Assembly (NCBI RefSeq): GCF_001941505.1
Contig: NZ_CP009248.1
Location: forward strand, 434,001-498,000
Length of the DNA stretch: 64,000 bases
Direction of reading: 5' to 3'
Source of the DNA: Corynebacterium sphenisci DSM 44792
Lineage (GTDB): Bacteria; Actinomycetota; Actinomycetes; Mycobacteriales; Mycobacteriaceae
Shown here: one piece after another, positions 62,661-64,000 of the stretch
Layout: each line of letters opens with the position of its first letter
How positions within the stretch are numbered: the stretch's first letter is position 1
Program-made: the position numbers and the translations under genes
The notes under the pieces: model-generated
The model's input: only the letters and a program-made list of their open reading frames with translations
Told to the model about the DNA's origin: nothing
The model's database searches: none

Positions 62661-62666
62661 ATGGTA
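62661..62666 (-). promoter_or_regulatory. Possible -10 element for the first metY-type gene
   Basis: TACCAT on the minus strand, about 53 nt before ATG 62607; the only -10-like hexamer in the 116-bp gap. Confidence 0.35.
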
Positions 62667-62723
62667 GCCGCGGCGCCGGCGGCCACCCCGTTTCCGGGGC
62701 GGCCGCCGGGGCCGGGCGGGCGC

Positions 62724-64000
62724 CTAGAGGCCCACCGCGGCGAAGGCGCCCTCCAGGTCGGCGATGATGTCCGCGGCGGCCTCGATGCCCACCGCCAGGC
62801 GCACCGTGGCCTGGGAGATCCCGGCCCGGGCCAGGCCGTGTGCATCGGACTGGGAGTGCGTGGTGGTCGCCGGGTGGATGACCAGGGAGCGCACGTCGCC
62901 GATGTTGGCGACGTTGGAGTGCAGCTTCAGCGCGTCGATGAAGGCCCAGGCCCGGGCCCGCACCTGCTCCTCGGACTCGTCCGCGCCGGCGGCGAGATCG
63001 AAGGAGAGCACCGCCCCGGCCCCGGCCAGGCCCAGCTTCTCCTTGGTCGCGTGCCAGGGGGAGTCGGGCAGGCCGGCGTAGTTGACCTTGGCCACCCCGG
63101 CCCGGCCGGCGAGGTGCTCCGCGACGGCCCGCGCATTGGCGTTGTGCCGCTCGATGCGCAGGGCCAGGGTGTCCAGGCCCTGGGCGAGCACCCAGGCGTT
63201 GAAGGGCGCCGGCGCGGCCCCGGTGTCGCGCAGGATCCCGGCCCGGGCGCGCAGCGCGAAGGCCGGCGCGCCGAGCTCGGCGAAGCGCAGCCCGTGGTAG
63301 GCCTCGTCGGGTTCGGTGAAGTTGGGGAAGAGGTCCCGGCCGTCGCGGGTGGCGGTCCAGTCGAAGCGGCCGCCGTCGACGATCACCCCGCCGAGCGCGG
63401 AGCCGTTGCCGGTGAGGTACTTGGTGGTGGAGCACACCACCACGTCCGCGCCGAGCTCCAGGGGGCGCAGCAGCGCGGCGGTGGCCACCGTGTTGTCCAC
63501 GATGAGCGGCACGGAGTTGCGGTGCGCCACCTCGGCGATGACCGGCACGTCGAGGATGTCCGCCTGCGGGTTGGCGATCGACTCGGCGTAGAAGCCGACC
63601 GTGTTGTCCCGCACCGCGGCCTGCCAGGACTCCGGGTCGTCGGGGTCCTCCACGAAGGTGGCCTCGATGCCCAGCCGGGGCAGGGTCACCTTGAACAGGG
63701 TCTCGGTGCCGCCGTAGAGCCGCGGGGAGGTCACGATGTGGTCCCCGGCCCGGGCCAGGGTGAGGATCGCGGCGGTCTCCGCGGCCTGCCCGGAGGCGAA
63801 GAGCACCGCGGCCACGCCGCCCTCCAGGTTCGCCAGGCGCTGCTCCACCGCGTCCACGGTGGGGTTGGTCAGCCGGGTGTAGATGGGGCCCGGGTCGGCC
63901 AGGCCGAAGCGGGCGGCGGCGTGCTCGGCGCTGTCGAAGACGTAGGAGGAGGTGTTGTAGATGGGCAGGTTGCGCGAGCCGGTCTGCGCATCGGGGGCCT
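62724..64000 (-). CDS. metY: O-acetylhomoserine sulfhydrylase MetY (5' end outside the window)
   Basis: At least 424 residues are visible. The frame stays open to the window edge, where it reads NLPIYNTSSYVFDSAEHAAA, so only the first few dozen residues are missing. PLP Lys in VVCSTTKYLTGNGSALGG, and LHSNVANIGDVRSLVIHPAT near the end. It makes homocysteine from O-acetylhomoserine and sulfide, using the MetX product. Its promoter lies outside the window. Confidence 0.93.
   Translation of the reverse strand, partial: APDAQTGSRNLPIYNTSSYVFDSAEHAAARFGLADPGPIYTRLTNPTVDAVEQRLANLEGGVAAVLFASGQAAETAAILTLARAGDHIVTSPRLYGGTETLFKVTLPRLGIEATFVEDPDDPESWQAAVRDNTVGFYAESIANPQADILDVPVIAEVAHRNSVPLIVDNTVATAALLRPLELGADVVVCSTTKYLTGNGSALGGVIVDGGRFDWTATRDGRDLFPNFTEPDEAYHGLRFAELGAPAFALRARAGILRDTGAAPAPFNAWVLAQGLDTLALRIERHNANARAVAEHLAGRAGVAKVNYAGLPDSPWHATKEKLGLAGAGAVLSFDLAAGADESEEQVRARAWAFIDALKLHSNVANIGDVRSLVIHPATTTHSQSDAHGLARAGISQATVRLAVGIEAAADIIADLEGAFAAVGL

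Overview
The window is very GC-rich (roughly three quarters G+C by eye) and densely coded. It comes from a Corynebacteriales actinobacterium, most likely a high-GC Corynebacterium. That assignment rests on gene order: tsaE-tsaB-rimI-tsaD-groES-groEL1-whcB(whiB3-type)-sigD-rsdA-DUF5319-guaB-guaB3-guaA, then metINQ-dnaE2 and folD-DUF3017-metX-metY. It also rests on a CIRCE element, mycobacterial/corynebacterial-type SOS boxes and McbR-like TAGAC-N6-GTC boxes. The species is inference; no rRNA or tRNA gene is present.

Left third, 1-16.6 kb: an accessory signalling island. Two paralogous ECF sigma-factor genes (659-1201 and 9107-9655), each overlapped by an upstream gene for a small Asp-rich protein, bracket a nine-gene minus-strand operon (8463 down to 1143). 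That operon encodes a Thr-rich lipoprotein, a small membrane protein, an RDD membrane protein, a TerY-like VWA protein, a PP2C phosphatase, two nearly identical kinase-domain proteins with different membrane tails, a small protein and a degenerate sigma-like protein. Next come two dynamin-like GTPase genes, an operon for an Hsp70-like ATPase fused to an exported domain plus two related exported proteins, and a second RDD gene. ECF-type promoter motifs (GGAAC, 16-17 bp, CGTC) lie before the kinase operon, before the second sigma operon and before the second RDD gene, with a weaker version before the first sigma operon. The island therefore looks like one self-wired envelope-stress or phosphosignalling regulon.

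16.6-21.4 kb: a MerR-controlled ABC exporter operon (19-bp promoter spacer holding a perfect dyad) and an MFS transporter.

21.4-39.4 kb: core genome. nnr-alr-hydrolase-tsaE-tsaB-rimI, a TetR gene on the opposite strand, tsaD, groES-groEL1 under a CIRCE-overlapped promoter, whcB, sigD-rsdA, DUF5319, guaB, guaB3, an Aer-type PAS protein, guaA and a MhuD-type haem-degrading enzyme.

39.4-49.5 kb: the mutasome (imuA'-imuB and dnaE2). Each half has an SOS box and a leaderless promoter; between them lie an AMIN-like lipoprotein, a sucrase/ferredoxin-like protein and the methionine importer metINQ. At 49.5-50.0 kb the 3' ends of a deoR-type regulator and a SIS-domain isomerase gene are fused head to head, the scar of a deletion.

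50-64 kb: a CPBP protease, a manganese/zinc-type ABC importer, an S9 peptidase, trmL, a 370-bp region with two 106-bp palindromic repeats, folD-DUF3017, metX, a secreted lipase and two tandem metY-type genes (the second runs off the window). About twenty genes have a -10 hexamer (TANNNT, rarely one base off) 6-8 nt before the start codon, so leaderless transcription appears to be common here.
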